Source of the DNA: Novosphingobium guangzhouense
Lineage (GTDB): Bacteria > Pseudomonadota > Alphaproteobacteria > Sphingomonadales > Sphingomonadaceae
Length of the DNA: 64,000 bases
Assembly (NCBI RefSeq): GCF_002896965.1
Contig: NZ_LYMM01000084.1
Location: 62,001-126,000 of the forward strand
Direction: 5' to 3'
Made by a program: the position numbers and the translations under genes. The first letter of the stretch is position 1. Each line of letters begins with the position of its first letter. The notes beneath the pieces are model-generated. The model worked only from the letters and a program-made list of their open reading frames with translations. It had not been told where the DNA came from and did no database searches. Below are positions 17,011-25,054 of this stretch, piece after piece.

Positions 17011-19067
17011 TGAATTCCCTTTCCCTGATGCTTGCCGGCATGGCCGCCACCGCCACGCCGCTGGACGAAACACAATCCCTGAAGCGAACAGGGCAGGAGG
17101 CTCCGCCGGCCGTCGTCCCCGCCGGTCCCGACCCGGTCTATCCGGCCGACTTCTACAAGCCCTTCCAGCCCCAGACCGCGCTCGACATGCTGGAGCGCAC
17201 CCCCGGCTTCATTCTGAGTGAAGGCACTTCGGTCCGTGGTTTTGGCGGTGCTGCGGGCAACGTTCTGATCGACGGGCAGCGCCCCACCGTCAAAGGCGGC
17301 GGCATATCCGAAGTGCTGCGCCGCATCGCAGCGTCGCGGGTGGAACGCGTGGTCCTGCTGCGCGGCACCGATGCCGCCGAAGCGCAGGGACAAACGCTTG
17401 TCGCCAATCTGGTGCTGCGCGCCGATGCCGGCGGGTCGGGCAATGCCTCGCTTACTCTCAGCCATACGGCGGACGGCGTGATCTCTCCTTCCGCACGCAT
17501 CAGCCACGCACGGCGCATCGCCGGATGGCAGACCAACATCGAACTTTCGGGCGAGATGGTACGCTTTCCTACCGACGGCACCTATCTCGACCGGAATGCG
17601 ATCGGTGCTCTCACCTCCACGCGGCAGGAGCATATCGCGGGCAAGGCGCCTGAATATGGGCTGGCGCTCAGCACGTCCGGTCCGCTGGCGGGTGGCACGC
17701 TGACGGTGAACCTGAGGCTCAACAAGGACGGCTACTCCTCCAGACGCGGGATCGACATCTTTGACGGCGCCGCTGACGACACCCCCGATGCCCGGCGCGA
17801 CATCGCCTATGACGAAAAGGGCCGCAGCGGCGAACTGGGGCTGGACTGGACCCGCCGGATCGGCGCGGGCTGGACCGCCAAGCTGGTGGGGCTTGGCCGG
17901 ATCGAGCGCTACACCACGGACGAGGATTACGTGGAAGCCGACTATCGCGGCCTTTCATCGCAAGTGGAAAGGCCAAGTGAATTCGTGGCCCGGACCACCA
18001 TCACGCGCGAAGGCAACCACACGCTGCGCCCCGAATTCGGAGGCGAGATCGCCTATAATCGCTTGTCGAGCCATCTGGACTATGCCGAGGACACGGGCAG
18101 CGGCCTTATCGCCATCCCGCTTGCCAACGACCGGACCCGCGTTTCGGAATTGCGCGGCGAGGCTTTCGCCAACCTTACCGTCAAGCTGACAGGGCAGATC
18201 AATCTGGAGACTGGACTGGCGGTAGAACTCTCTCGCATTCGGGTGACCGGCGAGGCAGCGCAGGAGCAGAGCCTGTCGTACCTGAAGCCGTCAATGGCCC
18301 TGGTCTGGTCGCCTTCGGGCGCCACGCAGGTCCGGCTGGGGGCCCGCCGGACCGTCGATCAGTTGTCCTTCGGCGATTTCGCGGCCTCGGTGAACCAGGC
18401 AGACGGCCGGCCTTTGGGCGGCAATTCCGGCCTGCGCCCGGCGCGTGTGACGCGTGCCCTTCTTCGCATCGACCATCGCTGGGGCAAAGGCGGCGCAGTC
18501 GCAATCGAATCCTACCATCAATGGCATACAGGCATGCTCGGCTATCTCGTGCTTGCCAACGGGGATCAAGCGATCGGTACTATCGGCAATGCCCGGCAGT
18601 GGGGCATCTCGATGCAGGGCACATTACCGCTGGAGAGTGTTCTGAAGGGCGCCCGTCTGACAGTGGACGGAACCTGGCGCGGCTCGCGGTTTCACGATCC
18701 GATAATTGGGCGCTACCGTCCGATGGACGATGTCGCAGCCCAGTCCCTGACGGCAGAATTCCGTCAAGACGTGCCCAGACTGAAATCGTCATGGGGCGTG
18801 ACCTGGACCGCTCCGGAGGAAGCCAGGGTCTTCTACACCGGCGAAGTCCTGCTCGCCCGCGACAGGGCACTATGGGGTGCCTACATAGAAACCACTGCAC
18901 TGGCCGGTTTCAAGGCGACCCTGCGCGCAACAGCCTTCAATGGACAGGACAACTTCCGGATGCGGCAGTTCTACAGCCCGGACCGGGCAGGCACCTCCAG
19001 CGGCAGCGAACGACGCGACCAGCAATCGGGAGCGGTAGTTTCGCTGGCCCTTGCCCGCACCTTCTGA
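17010..19067 (+). CDS. Atypical TonB-dependent receptor-like protein
   Basis: A 685-residue protein. The plug domain (about residues 45-150) contains ALDMLERTPGFIL, SVRGFGGAAGNVLIDGQRP and RVERVVLLRGTDAAEAQGQT; the rest is a beta-rich barrel ending in the aromatic residue of LALARTF. The N-terminal hydrophobic stretch (MNSLSLMLAGMAATATP) is short and lacks positive charge before it, so the signal peptide is weak. The ATG at 17010 overlaps the DUF3649 stop by 1 base; the frame is open further upstream, but no better start is seen. It resembles receptor-like proteins that lack the usual N-terminal signalling part. As the last gene of the PepSY operon it may be a second ligand channel. Confidence 0.8.
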   Translation: MNSLSLMLAGMAATATPLDETQSLKRTGQEAPPAVVPAGPDPVYPADFYKPFQPQTALDMLERTPGFILSEGTSVRGFGGAAGNVLIDGQRPTVKGGGISEVLRRIAASRVERVVLLRGTDAAEAQGQTLVANLVLRADAGGSGNASLTLSHTADGVISPSARISHARRIAGWQTNIELSGEMVRFPTDGTYLDRNAIGALTSTRQEHIAGKAPEYGLALSTSGPLAGGTLTVNLRLNKDGYSSRRGIDIFDGAADDTPDARRDIAYDEKGRSGELGLDWTRRIGAGWTAKLVGLGRIERYTTDEDYVEADYRGLSSQVERPSEFVARTTITREGNHTLRPEFGGEIAYNRLSSHLDYAEDTGSGLIAIPLANDRTRVSELRGEAFANLTVKLTGQINLETGLAVELSRIRVTGEAAQEQSLSYLKPSMALVWSPSGATQVRLGARRTVDQLSFGDFAASVNQADGRPLGGNSGLRPARVTRALLRIDHRWGKGGAVAIESYHQWHTGMLGYLVLANGDQAIGTIGNARQWGISMQGTLPLESVLKGARLTVDGTWRGSRFHDPIIGRYRPMDDVAAQSLTAEFRQDVPRLKSSWGVTWTAPEEARVFYTGEVLLARDRALWGAYIETTALAGFKATLRATAFNGQDNFRMRQFYSPDRAGTSSGSERRDQQSGAVVSLALARTF

Positions 19068-19134
19068 TCTCACATAGTCGGGCGCGCTATCGCCTCAGGT
19101 ATCGGTGCAGCGTTCGTCCATCGAGCGCTGCTTT

Positions 19135-20625
19135 TCACACTCGCCTTTCACGGCGGATACAGCTTGCCAGAAAAGGGTAGAGCATGCCCAGACCCACGGA
19201 CAGCCAGAGCAGGTCGATGCCATTTGAAGTTGTATTGCCCAGTTCGTTGCCCAATGCGTTGATCGCCATGTGGCTGCAGGCCAGCACCAGCAATGCAATG
19301 CCTGCCATGGGGCGCAGCAAGCGGGCGGGGGGCAATCTCTGCGGCAGAGCCAGCACGACGAGCCAGACCAGCAGCGTCACGGCCCAGTATGTCGGCAGGG
19401 CGGGGGCGAGGCCCGCGACTTCACCAATGGCAGCCAGCGTCAGAGCCAGCGGCTGGCCCCAGAGCAGCCCGCTCCACAGCCGTTCGAGGCGCGGGGCAGG
19501 GCGTCCCTGATCCCGGCGCCGGGCCAGCCACACATTGCCGCCCGTCGCGACGATGAGCGTCAGTCCGCCGCCGAGCAGTGCGTAGATCACCTTGAGCGCA
19601 AGCCCGCCATAAGTGCCGTAATGCAGCGGCGTCAGCATCCCGTAGATGCGCATGCCGACGTTGCCGTCGGTGAAGCCCGCCTTCTGTTTCAGCGTGCCAT
19701 CGGGGCTGAACACATAGCTTTCCGCGCGCGTCAGATGGCCCGGCGCGGCGACGGATACGGTCACCTGCTGACCGGCCGTGCCGACATGCTCCAGACGCAG
19801 CTGGCTGACGCGGGCGCCGGGCGTCTCGGCGTCGATCAGGGCGAGCATCGGGCGGATGTCGGGCACCGGCGCGGGGCGGCTGTCCTCGCTCGCCTGCGGG
19901 CCCAGCAGCGAGGCGATGGCGCGGGTCTGGTCGCCCTTGAAGGCAACCATGGCAAGGCCGAAGATGATGAGGCCCGAAAGCCCCAGCAGCGATCCGGTCA
20001 GTGAGACGATGAGGTGGAAGGGCAGCGCCCACACGCCGATGCGGTTGTGCAGGTCCGCGTTGGTCAGGCGCGTGCTGCCGCCCCAGCGCAGGCGGAACGC
20101 GTCCTTGAGGATGCGGCGATGCGCAAGAATGCCGGTGAACAGGCTGGCCAGCAGCAGGGTGCCGAAGATGCCCACCAGATAGCGGCCAAGCGCACCGGGA
20201 ACGGTGAGGTTGAAGTGCAGTTCCTGCACGAACACGACCCACGGCACTTCCAGCGCGGGGCCCAGCTTTCCGTTGGCGTCGGCGCTCCATTCGCGGTGGT
20301 TGTCTGCCTCGCCGCCCTCGCCGTAGGCATAGATGTTGAGCAGCGGCAGTTCGGGCGTCGGCGCGTTGATGAAGATGTCGTGGGCCACGCCCGCCGCGCT
20401 GGCGCGGGCATAGGCGTCCTCGCTCACGCGCTGGAGCATGTCGGGCGACACCGCGCGCACGATGGTGGCCTGCGGGCGCTCCCAGATGGTCAACTGGTCC
20501 ACCAGCACGATCAGCGAGCCCGACAGGCACAGCATGTAGATCACCGCGCCGAAGATCACGCCGATCAGGCCGTGCCCGTCCAGCATCGAACGGGTGAAGG
20601 CGTTGGGTATCCTGAAACGCGCCAT
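19135..20625 (-). CDS. PepSY-domain transmembrane protein, probable siderophore-iron reductase
   Basis: A 496-residue inner-membrane protein of the same family as those at 14764 and 52294. The recurring histidine sites are present: DGHGLIG near residue 18, ELHFNLTV near 134, ADLHNRIGVWALPFH near 190 and LTPLHYGTYGG near 335. Four or more additional helices follow at the C-terminus. It lies 3 bases after the 191-residue membrane protein on the same strand, and they presumably form one operon facing away from a receptor remnant at 21308. A reductase role is inferred from the FoxB/FpvG families. Confidence 0.85.
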   Translation of the reverse strand: MARFRIPNAFTRSMLDGHGLIGVIFGAVIYMLCLSGSLIVLVDQLTIWERPQATIVRAVSPDMLQRVSEDAYARASAAGVAHDIFINAPTPELPLLNIYAYGEGGEADNHREWSADANGKLGPALEVPWVVFVQELHFNLTVPGALGRYLVGIFGTLLLASLFTGILAHRRILKDAFRLRWGGSTRLTNADLHNRIGVWALPFHLIVSLTGSLLGLSGLIIFGLAMVAFKGDQTRAIASLLGPQASEDSRPAPVPDIRPMLALIDAETPGARVSQLRLEHVGTAGQQVTVSVAAPGHLTRAESYVFSPDGTLKQKAGFTDGNVGMRIYGMLTPLHYGTYGGLALKVIYALLGGGLTLIVATGGNVWLARRRDQGRPAPRLERLWSGLLWGQPLALTLAAIGEVAGLAPALPTYWAVTLLVWLVVLALPQRLPPARLLRPMAGIALLVLACSHMAINALGNELGNTTSNGIDLLWLSVGLGMLYPFLASCIRRERRV

Positions 20626-20628
20626 GGT

Positions 20629-21204
20629 TCAGGCCCCCGCCAGCAAGGTGAGGCCGATCCCTGCGGCGCCGATGGTGGCGAAGGATGCCGCCTGAACCGC
20701 AAGCCGCCGGTGGCACACGACCCATCCGATGCCTATCGCCCAAAGCGTGGGCACGATCAGTCCGGCAAGGATCAGGCGGGTCTGCTCCGCCATCGGCGTG
20801 CGCGTGGCGATGACGACGGCAATGGCCATGGCGGCGATCAGGCCGAGCGGCCCCGCCACCAGCACCCGCACCGTGCCAAGGACATAGCGCCTCCACGACC
20901 CGCGCGAGGAGGAGGCGGCGGCATCAACAATGGCGGCCCGCTTGCGCGCAGGCCGCTCCTCGCGCCGCTCCATCCGGGTGAGGATGAAGCCGAAGGCGAC
21001 GAGCGCAGCTGTCTCCAGCGCCAGCGGTATGCCGATCTCCGCCCCGAAGCGCCAGATCCAGATTGCCGCCGACATGCTCCACAGCAGGGCCACGCAAGCG
21101 GCGCGCAGTCGCATGTCGGCATGGGTCTTCCAGCCATGCCACAGCAGGAACAGACCGCCCAGCGATGCCAGCAGCGCCGCTCCGATCGTGACAAAATCCA
21201 GCAT
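20629..21204 (-). CDS. Polytopic membrane protein, apparent DUF3325-DUF3649 fusion
   Basis: A 191-residue protein with two three-helix halves joined by a basic, charged linker (about residues 72-97, RMERREERPARKRAA). The N-terminal half (LLASLGGLFLLWHGWK, ACVALLWSMSAAIWIW, ALETAALVAFGFILT) parallels the DUF3325 protein at 16326. The C-terminal half (RYVLGTVRVLVAG, MAEQTRLILAGLIVPTLWAI, HRRLAVQAASFATIGAAG) parallels the DUF3649 protein at 16660. The ATG at 21204 is used because the frame continuing upstream to 21477 runs through a receptor remnant on the other strand. Directly precedes the PepSY gene. The fusion reading is my alignment by eye. Confidence 0.65.
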   Translation of the reverse strand: MLDFVTIGAALLASLGGLFLLWHGWKTHADMRLRAACVALLWSMSAAIWIWRFGAEIGIPLALETAALVAFGFILTRMERREERPARKRAAIVDAAASSSRGSWRRYVLGTVRVLVAGPLGLIAAMAIAVVIATRTPMAEQTRLILAGLIVPTLWAIGIGWVVCHRRLAVQAASFATIGAAGIGLTLLAGA

Positions 21205-21246
21205 TACATTCCCCCGTATCCCTGCCCCACACGCCGTTAGCTTTAA

Positions 21247-21261
21247 CGCTATTGACTCGCA
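21247..21261. promoter_or_regulatory. Fur-like box, between the PepSY pair and a receptor remnant
   Basis: CGCTATTGACTCGCA resembles the tonB box TGCGATTGACTTGCA (12 of 15 positions). It lies 43 bases upstream of the minus-strand membrane protein start and 47 bases upstream of the remnant's ATG, so it could have served both directions. Confidence 0.4.
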
Positions 21262-21307
21262 ATATGGATTATTTGTAGCGGCGCTGTTACATTTTCGGGG
21301 GAATGTG

Positions 21308-21508
21308 ATGAATTGCGTGCGCCCGGGCCGCACGCTGGTCAACGCCAAGCTGGGCTGGCAGGGCGAAAACTTCGGCGCCTTCCTGCTGGTTTCGAACATC
21401 TTCGACGTCCAGAAACCCGCCGTCTTCTTCCTGGACTTCGACGGCCGCACCCGCGGCTTGCTGACCGACCCGCGCACGTTCGGCCTCAGCTTCGAGGGCC
21501 GGTTCTAG
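21308..21508 (+). pseudogene. 3' remnant of a TonB-dependent receptor gene
   Basis: An open frame of 66 codons from ATG 21308 encodes only the last strands of a receptor barrel: LVNAKLGWQGENFGAFLLVSN, NIFDVQKPAVFFLDFDG and a terminal DPRTFGLSFEGRF ending in phenylalanine, the hallmark of an outer-membrane barrel. No signal peptide, plug or other strands exist upstream. The Fur-like box lies about 50 bases before it, so the gene seems to have lost its middle while keeping the regulatory region and the 3' end. A functional 66-residue protein is unlikely. Confidence 0.7.
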
Positions 21509-21715
21509 CGAAGCGTGGCGAGCGGCTCCATCGGGAAAGGCCCTCCGGGAACCTACTGTCGAGAGCCGCTCAGGTCGAGACGTCGTCCGTATTGGCGCGG
21601 GATGACCAGATAGCTGCCTGTCCGCTCTGACATGAGCGTCGCGGGCAAGGGCGAGCAAGCTGCCGGGCGTACATGGCCCGTTGCGGACATTAGGCATAAG
21701 TGTCATCGTGTTTCG

Positions 21716-22048
21716 ATGACGAACATGCGAGTGAACCGGCGAAAATCGAAGTCGCGTCTTTGGCTGGCCGTTATGTTTTTCGCAATGGCTGGGTTCTCGA
21801 CCCAGTCTGTAATTGGCGGAATAGTTCTTCTTTTGGTGGCGACGACATTCTGGCTGATTGAAGCACGCCTGCAGCGACCAAAGCGCACGCTTGGGCACTT
21901 AGCCCTTGGGTCGACTATTTTGCTCTCATGCCTCGTTTATATTTCGTGGAAGGGTGAGTTTTTCCTCGCTTTTTTAACATGGTTAGGTGTCACCGCGTTG
22001 GCCCTTTTCGTAGCTATTTCTTATGAGCGTACAGCCGGGAGAATGTGA
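21716..22048 (+). CDS. Small hypothetical membrane protein
   Basis: A 110-residue protein starting MTNMRVNRRKSKSR with four predicted helices (about 15-32, 34-50, 62-80 and 84-103). I do not recognise a family. The end, LTWLGVTALALFVAISYER, is closely matched by LTWFGVTALALAATIFHER in a broken gene near 47.4 kb, so the two are related. Base composition is lower in G+C than neighbouring genes. The ATG at 21716 is chosen over an upstream start at 21632 because of the charged N-terminus followed by a helix. Confidence 0.5.
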   Translation: MTNMRVNRRKSKSRLWLAVMFFAMAGFSTQSVIGGIVLLLVATTFWLIEARLQRPKRTLGHLALGSTILLSCLVYISWKGEFFLAFLTWLGVTALALFVAISYERTAGRM

Positions 22049-22111
22049 TCCGCTCACAACTTCCGCTTCCGCCCCGTTGCGGACGTTTGATGCCACTGGC
22101 ATGTGTATGGC

Positions 22112-22291
22112 ATGCGAGGTTTAGACAACTATCCGATAAGCGTTTCGGTCACAGCAGGCTGCTTAGCTTTTGTTCTGGCCTTACTTGCCCAAGCGACCAT
22201 GGGCGCGTTTGGGTCGTTGATCGGCCTTGCGCTGGCAGTCTTTTCGGTCAGCCTGTTCGCATCAGCAATCAAGCGTTCTAGGAAGCAGTAA
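22112..22291 (+). CDS. Small hypothetical membrane protein
   Basis: A 59-residue reading, MRGLDNYPIS..., with two hydrophobic segments (about 11-30 and 33-52) and a basic tail AIKRSRKQ. It lies 63 bases after the preceding small membrane gene on the same strand. It could be an accidental frame; a helix pair with a basic C-terminus is the only support. Confidence 0.35.
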   Translation: MRGLDNYPISVSVTAGCLAFVLALLAQATMGAFGSLIGLALAVFSVSLFASAIKRSRKQ

Positions 22292-22576
22292 CGCTTCGGC
22301 GGAGCGGCAACTATCCACCCAAATCAGACATCAAGCCCGCACAGCCTGCGCGTGTTGGGGCGCCGTGTCATGGGCCGATTCTGGCGTCTTGAGCGCCAAC
22401 CGGCTTGCAAAGCCTCATCCCGCTGCGCTAACAGAGCGCCAATCGCAAGGACCCGGTGAAATTCCGGGTGGCTATTCCGGCCGCCGATCCGCCGGACAAC
22501 ATCACACATTCGCTGAAACCTTGGTGCCATCTGGGCGCCCGTGGTTGTGTAATCGTGCCTTGTTGTGGAATTTTCC

Positions 22577-24067
22577 ATGTCTGACAAACTTTCCCGTTAC
22601 CGCCGGGAGTGGTTCGGCGATGCAGCCTTCCTGCGTCGCGAAGTGCTTGCCGGTATCGTCGTTGCCCTGGCCCTGATCCCGGAGGCGATCGGCTTTTCGA
22701 TCATCGCCGGGGTGGACCCGCGCGTCGGCCTCTATGCCTCGGTCGCCATCGCGATCGTCATCGCGCTTGTCGGCGGGCGCTCGGCGATGATCTCGGCTGC
22801 GACCGCATCGGTGGCCGTGCTGGTGGGATCGCTGGTGCGCGACCACGGCGTCGAATATCTCTTCGCGGCGACGATCCTGATGGGGCTGATCCAGGCGATA
22901 GCCGGGCTGATGCGGCTGGATCTGGTGATGCAGTTCGTCTCGCGCTCGGTCATTACCGGGTTCGTCAACGCGCTGGCCATCCTGATCTTCATGGCGCAAT
23001 TGCCGCAGCTGACCAATGTGGGCTGGCAGACGTATGCGATGGTCGCGGCCGGGCTGGCGATCATCTACCTGTTCCCGCGCGTGACGAAGGCAGTGCCTTC
23101 GCCACTGGTCGCTATCCTGGTGCTGACGGCAATCTCGATCGGCATGGGCCTGCCGGTCAACACGGTGGCCGACATGGGCAAGCTGCCCGAGGGGCTGCCC
23201 AGTTTCGCCCTGCCGCACGTGCCGCTGACTTTCGAGACGCTGCGGATCATCGCGCCCTATTCGCTGACGATGGCGGCCGTGGGCCTGCTGGAATCGCTAC
23301 TGACCGCGCAGATCGTTGATGACATGACCGATACGGACAGCGACAAGCGCGTCGAATGCGTCGGGCAGGGCGGGGCCAATGTGGTGGCTGCGCTGTTCGG
23401 AGGCATGGGCGGTTGCGCGATGATCGGCCAGTCGGTGATCAATGTGACCTCGGGCGGGCGCGGCCGGCTGTCCACTTTCGTCGCCGGCGCCTTCCTGCTG
23501 TTCCTGCTGGCGGTACTGGGACCGTGGGTCGGCCGGGTGCCGATGCCCGCACTTGTTGCGGTCATGATCATGGTTTCGATCGGCACCTTCAGCTGGGCAT
23601 CGATCGCCAATCTCAGGCGCCATCCGCCGACGTCGTCGGTGGTGATGCTGGTGACGGTCGGCGTCGTCGTGGCAACGCGCGACCTGTCGCTGGGCGTGCT
23701 GGCGGGGGTGCTGCTGTCAGGAGTGTTCTTCGCGGGGAAGGTCCAGCGCATGTTCGCGGTGGAGCGGCGCGAGGAAGACGGCATCGCCACGTACCGGGTA
23801 TCGGGCCAGATCTTCTTCGCTTCGGTGGAGCGGTTCACCCGCGCGTTCCAGGCAGAGGCCGTTGCGGGGCACGTTGTCATCGACGTGTCGGCGGCGCACT
23901 TCTGGGATATTTCGGGCGTGGGCGCGCTGGACAAGGTCGTCGAGCGGCTGCAGCGCGACGGGCGCAGCGTCGAAGTGGTCGGCTATAACCGGGCGAGTGC
24001 GGACATCGTCGATCGCTTCGCCCTTTACGACAAGACCGGCGTGGAAACGGGCGCGGTGCCGCACTGA
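22577..24067 (+). CDS. SulP/SLC26-family inorganic anion transporter
   Basis: A 496-residue inner-membrane transporter with 12-14 helices and a C-terminal STAS domain (about residues 405-490, GHVVIDVSAAHFWDISGVGALD). The SulP signature region is recognisable near residues 30-60 (ALALIPEAIGFSIIAGVDPRVGLY), as is the later GQSVINVTSGGRGRLST. Such proteins carry sulfate, bicarbonate or other anions; the substrate cannot be told here. The ATG at 22577 follows the last upstream stop by a short distance and gives the normal N-terminus (MSDKLSRYRREWF). Confidence 0.9.
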   Translation: MSDKLSRYRREWFGDAAFLRREVLAGIVVALALIPEAIGFSIIAGVDPRVGLYASVAIAIVIALVGGRSAMISAATASVAVLVGSLVRDHGVEYLFAATILMGLIQAIAGLMRLDLVMQFVSRSVITGFVNALAILIFMAQLPQLTNVGWQTYAMVAAGLAIIYLFPRVTKAVPSPLVAILVLTAISIGMGLPVNTVADMGKLPEGLPSFALPHVPLTFETLRIIAPYSLTMAAVGLLESLLTAQIVDDMTDTDSDKRVECVGQGGANVVAALFGGMGGCAMIGQSVINVTSGGRGRLSTFVAGAFLLFLLAVLGPWVGRVPMPALVAVMIMVSIGTFSWASIANLRRHPPTSSVVMLVTVGVVVATRDLSLGVLAGVLLSGVFFAGKVQRMFAVERREEDGIATYRVSGQIFFASVERFTRAFQAEAVAGHVVIDVSAAHFWDISGVGALDKVVERLQRDGRSVEVVGYNRASADIVDRFALYDKTGVETGAVPH

Positions 24068-24086
24068 GAATGACCCTGGCGCGGCA

Positions 24087-24121
24087 CTGCCCTGTCTTGT
24101 CTTGTCCTGCCCTGCCCTGTT
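24087..24121. repeat. Degenerate pentanucleotide repeat (7 units)
   Basis: Seven consecutive 5-base units: CTGCC, CTGTC, TTGTC, TTGTC, CTGCC, CTGCC, CTGTT. The tract runs into the minus-strand stop codon of the lysozyme gene (24121-24123). Slippage here could alter the spacing between the convergent genes but not a protein. Confidence 0.7.
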
Positions 24122-24756
24122 CAGGGGGCTGCGTAGAGTTTTGCTTCATCCGCGCGGCGGTTCTTGAGGCCGTTCATCGGCTTGCCGTCGTTGTAGATCC
24201 ACTTGCCGAATTCGGCCTGCGCCGCAGGGAATTTCCCTTCCTTGTGGCGCTTGCCGAGCGTCGAGCTGGCGATCTTGCCGGTGTTGTAGTGGAATGAAAC
24301 GAGTGCATCGAACTGGTTCTGCGATGTCGGTGCGGTGCCGATGAAGGCAGCCACTTCCTTTACGTAGTCGACCATGTCGATATCGAAGCGGGCGTCGCAC
24401 TGGGCCTGCGTCCAGATGACGCCCTTCTTCACGTCGGGGCCGGTAGATCCCCAGCCAATGGTCCAGGGCTTGCCGTCGGCGCTGCCCGGGTCGGGGTAGG
24501 CGGCAAAAGTGCCGTCCGCGAGCCGCCTTGCACAGCCCTCCCACTTCTTGATCAGCTTGCTGCCCGCGGCGCCGAGGGTGCGGCCTGACACGCCGGGGGA
24601 AGAGGGGGGAGAGGGGGCGGCAGGTTCGGGGGGCAGGCTGGCGGTGAGGCCACCGGTGGCAAGGTCGATGGCCTTGTCCAGCGCGTTGACTTCGGCCTGC
24701 GTGAACGAACGACCCAGCATCTTGCGGACGGCGTCGAAGATCGGCTTGCGATTCAT
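24121..24756 (-). CDS. GH24-family lysozyme (phage-type endolysin fold)
   Basis: A 211-residue protein. Residues about 65-211 match phage T4-type muramidases (glycoside hydrolase 24): catalytic Glu in KKWEGC, followed by AYPDPGS with the Asp and TIGWGST with the Thr, then the helical FDALVSFHYNTG segment. Residues 1-35 form a charged helix (SFTQAEVNALDKAIDLATG), and a Pro/Ser-rich linker (about 38-60) joins the two. There is no signal peptide and no phage gene nearby, so it is probably a domesticated gene for peptidoglycan cleavage. Confidence 0.85.
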   Translation of the reverse strand: MNRKPIFDAVRKMLGRSFTQAEVNALDKAIDLATGGLTASLPPEPAAPSPPSSPGVSGRTLGAAGSKLIKKWEGCARRLADGTFAAYPDPGSADGKPWTIGWGSTGPDVKKGVIWTQAQCDARFDIDMVDYVKEVAAFIGTAPTSQNQFDALVSFHYNTGKIASSTLGKRHKEGKFPAAQAEFGKWIYNDGKPMNGLKNRRADEAKLYAAP

Positions 24757-24991
24757 GTACGTTCCCTTTCGCTACAGATATGCGCGTAGTATCGGAAGGC
24801 AGAACAACTGCCCGCGATGCGCCCGAATGGAAGGATGTGCGCCTTGTCCAAGACGCTGTACTGTCCCGTCTCTTGCGGGGTTGCGAATCCAGTACATCCG
24901 GCGTGATCTTGTAGGAAAGCGGATTTTTGCAGCCTGCCCGCTGCTATCCGGATTTGTCATCCTGGGCGCGGCAGTAACCCTGAACGCGAAA

Positions 24992-25019
24992 GGGGCGCCC
25001 GGATTGCTCCGGACGCCCC
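24992..25019 (-). terminator. Terminator hairpin after glnA
   Basis: A 12-bp stem with one mismatch (GGGGCGTCCGGA / TCCGGGCGCCCC on the minus strand) and a 4-base loop, followed by TTTCGCG. It starts 36 bases after the glnA stop. Confidence 0.65.
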
Positions 25020-25054
25020 CACTCGGCGAACTGGTCGCCGCCTGATCGAAAGGA

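Noticed and set aside
24121..24756. Prophage remnant suggested by the GH24 lysozyme
   Set aside because: No other phage gene, integrase or attachment repeat is near; single GH24 genes are common in this group.
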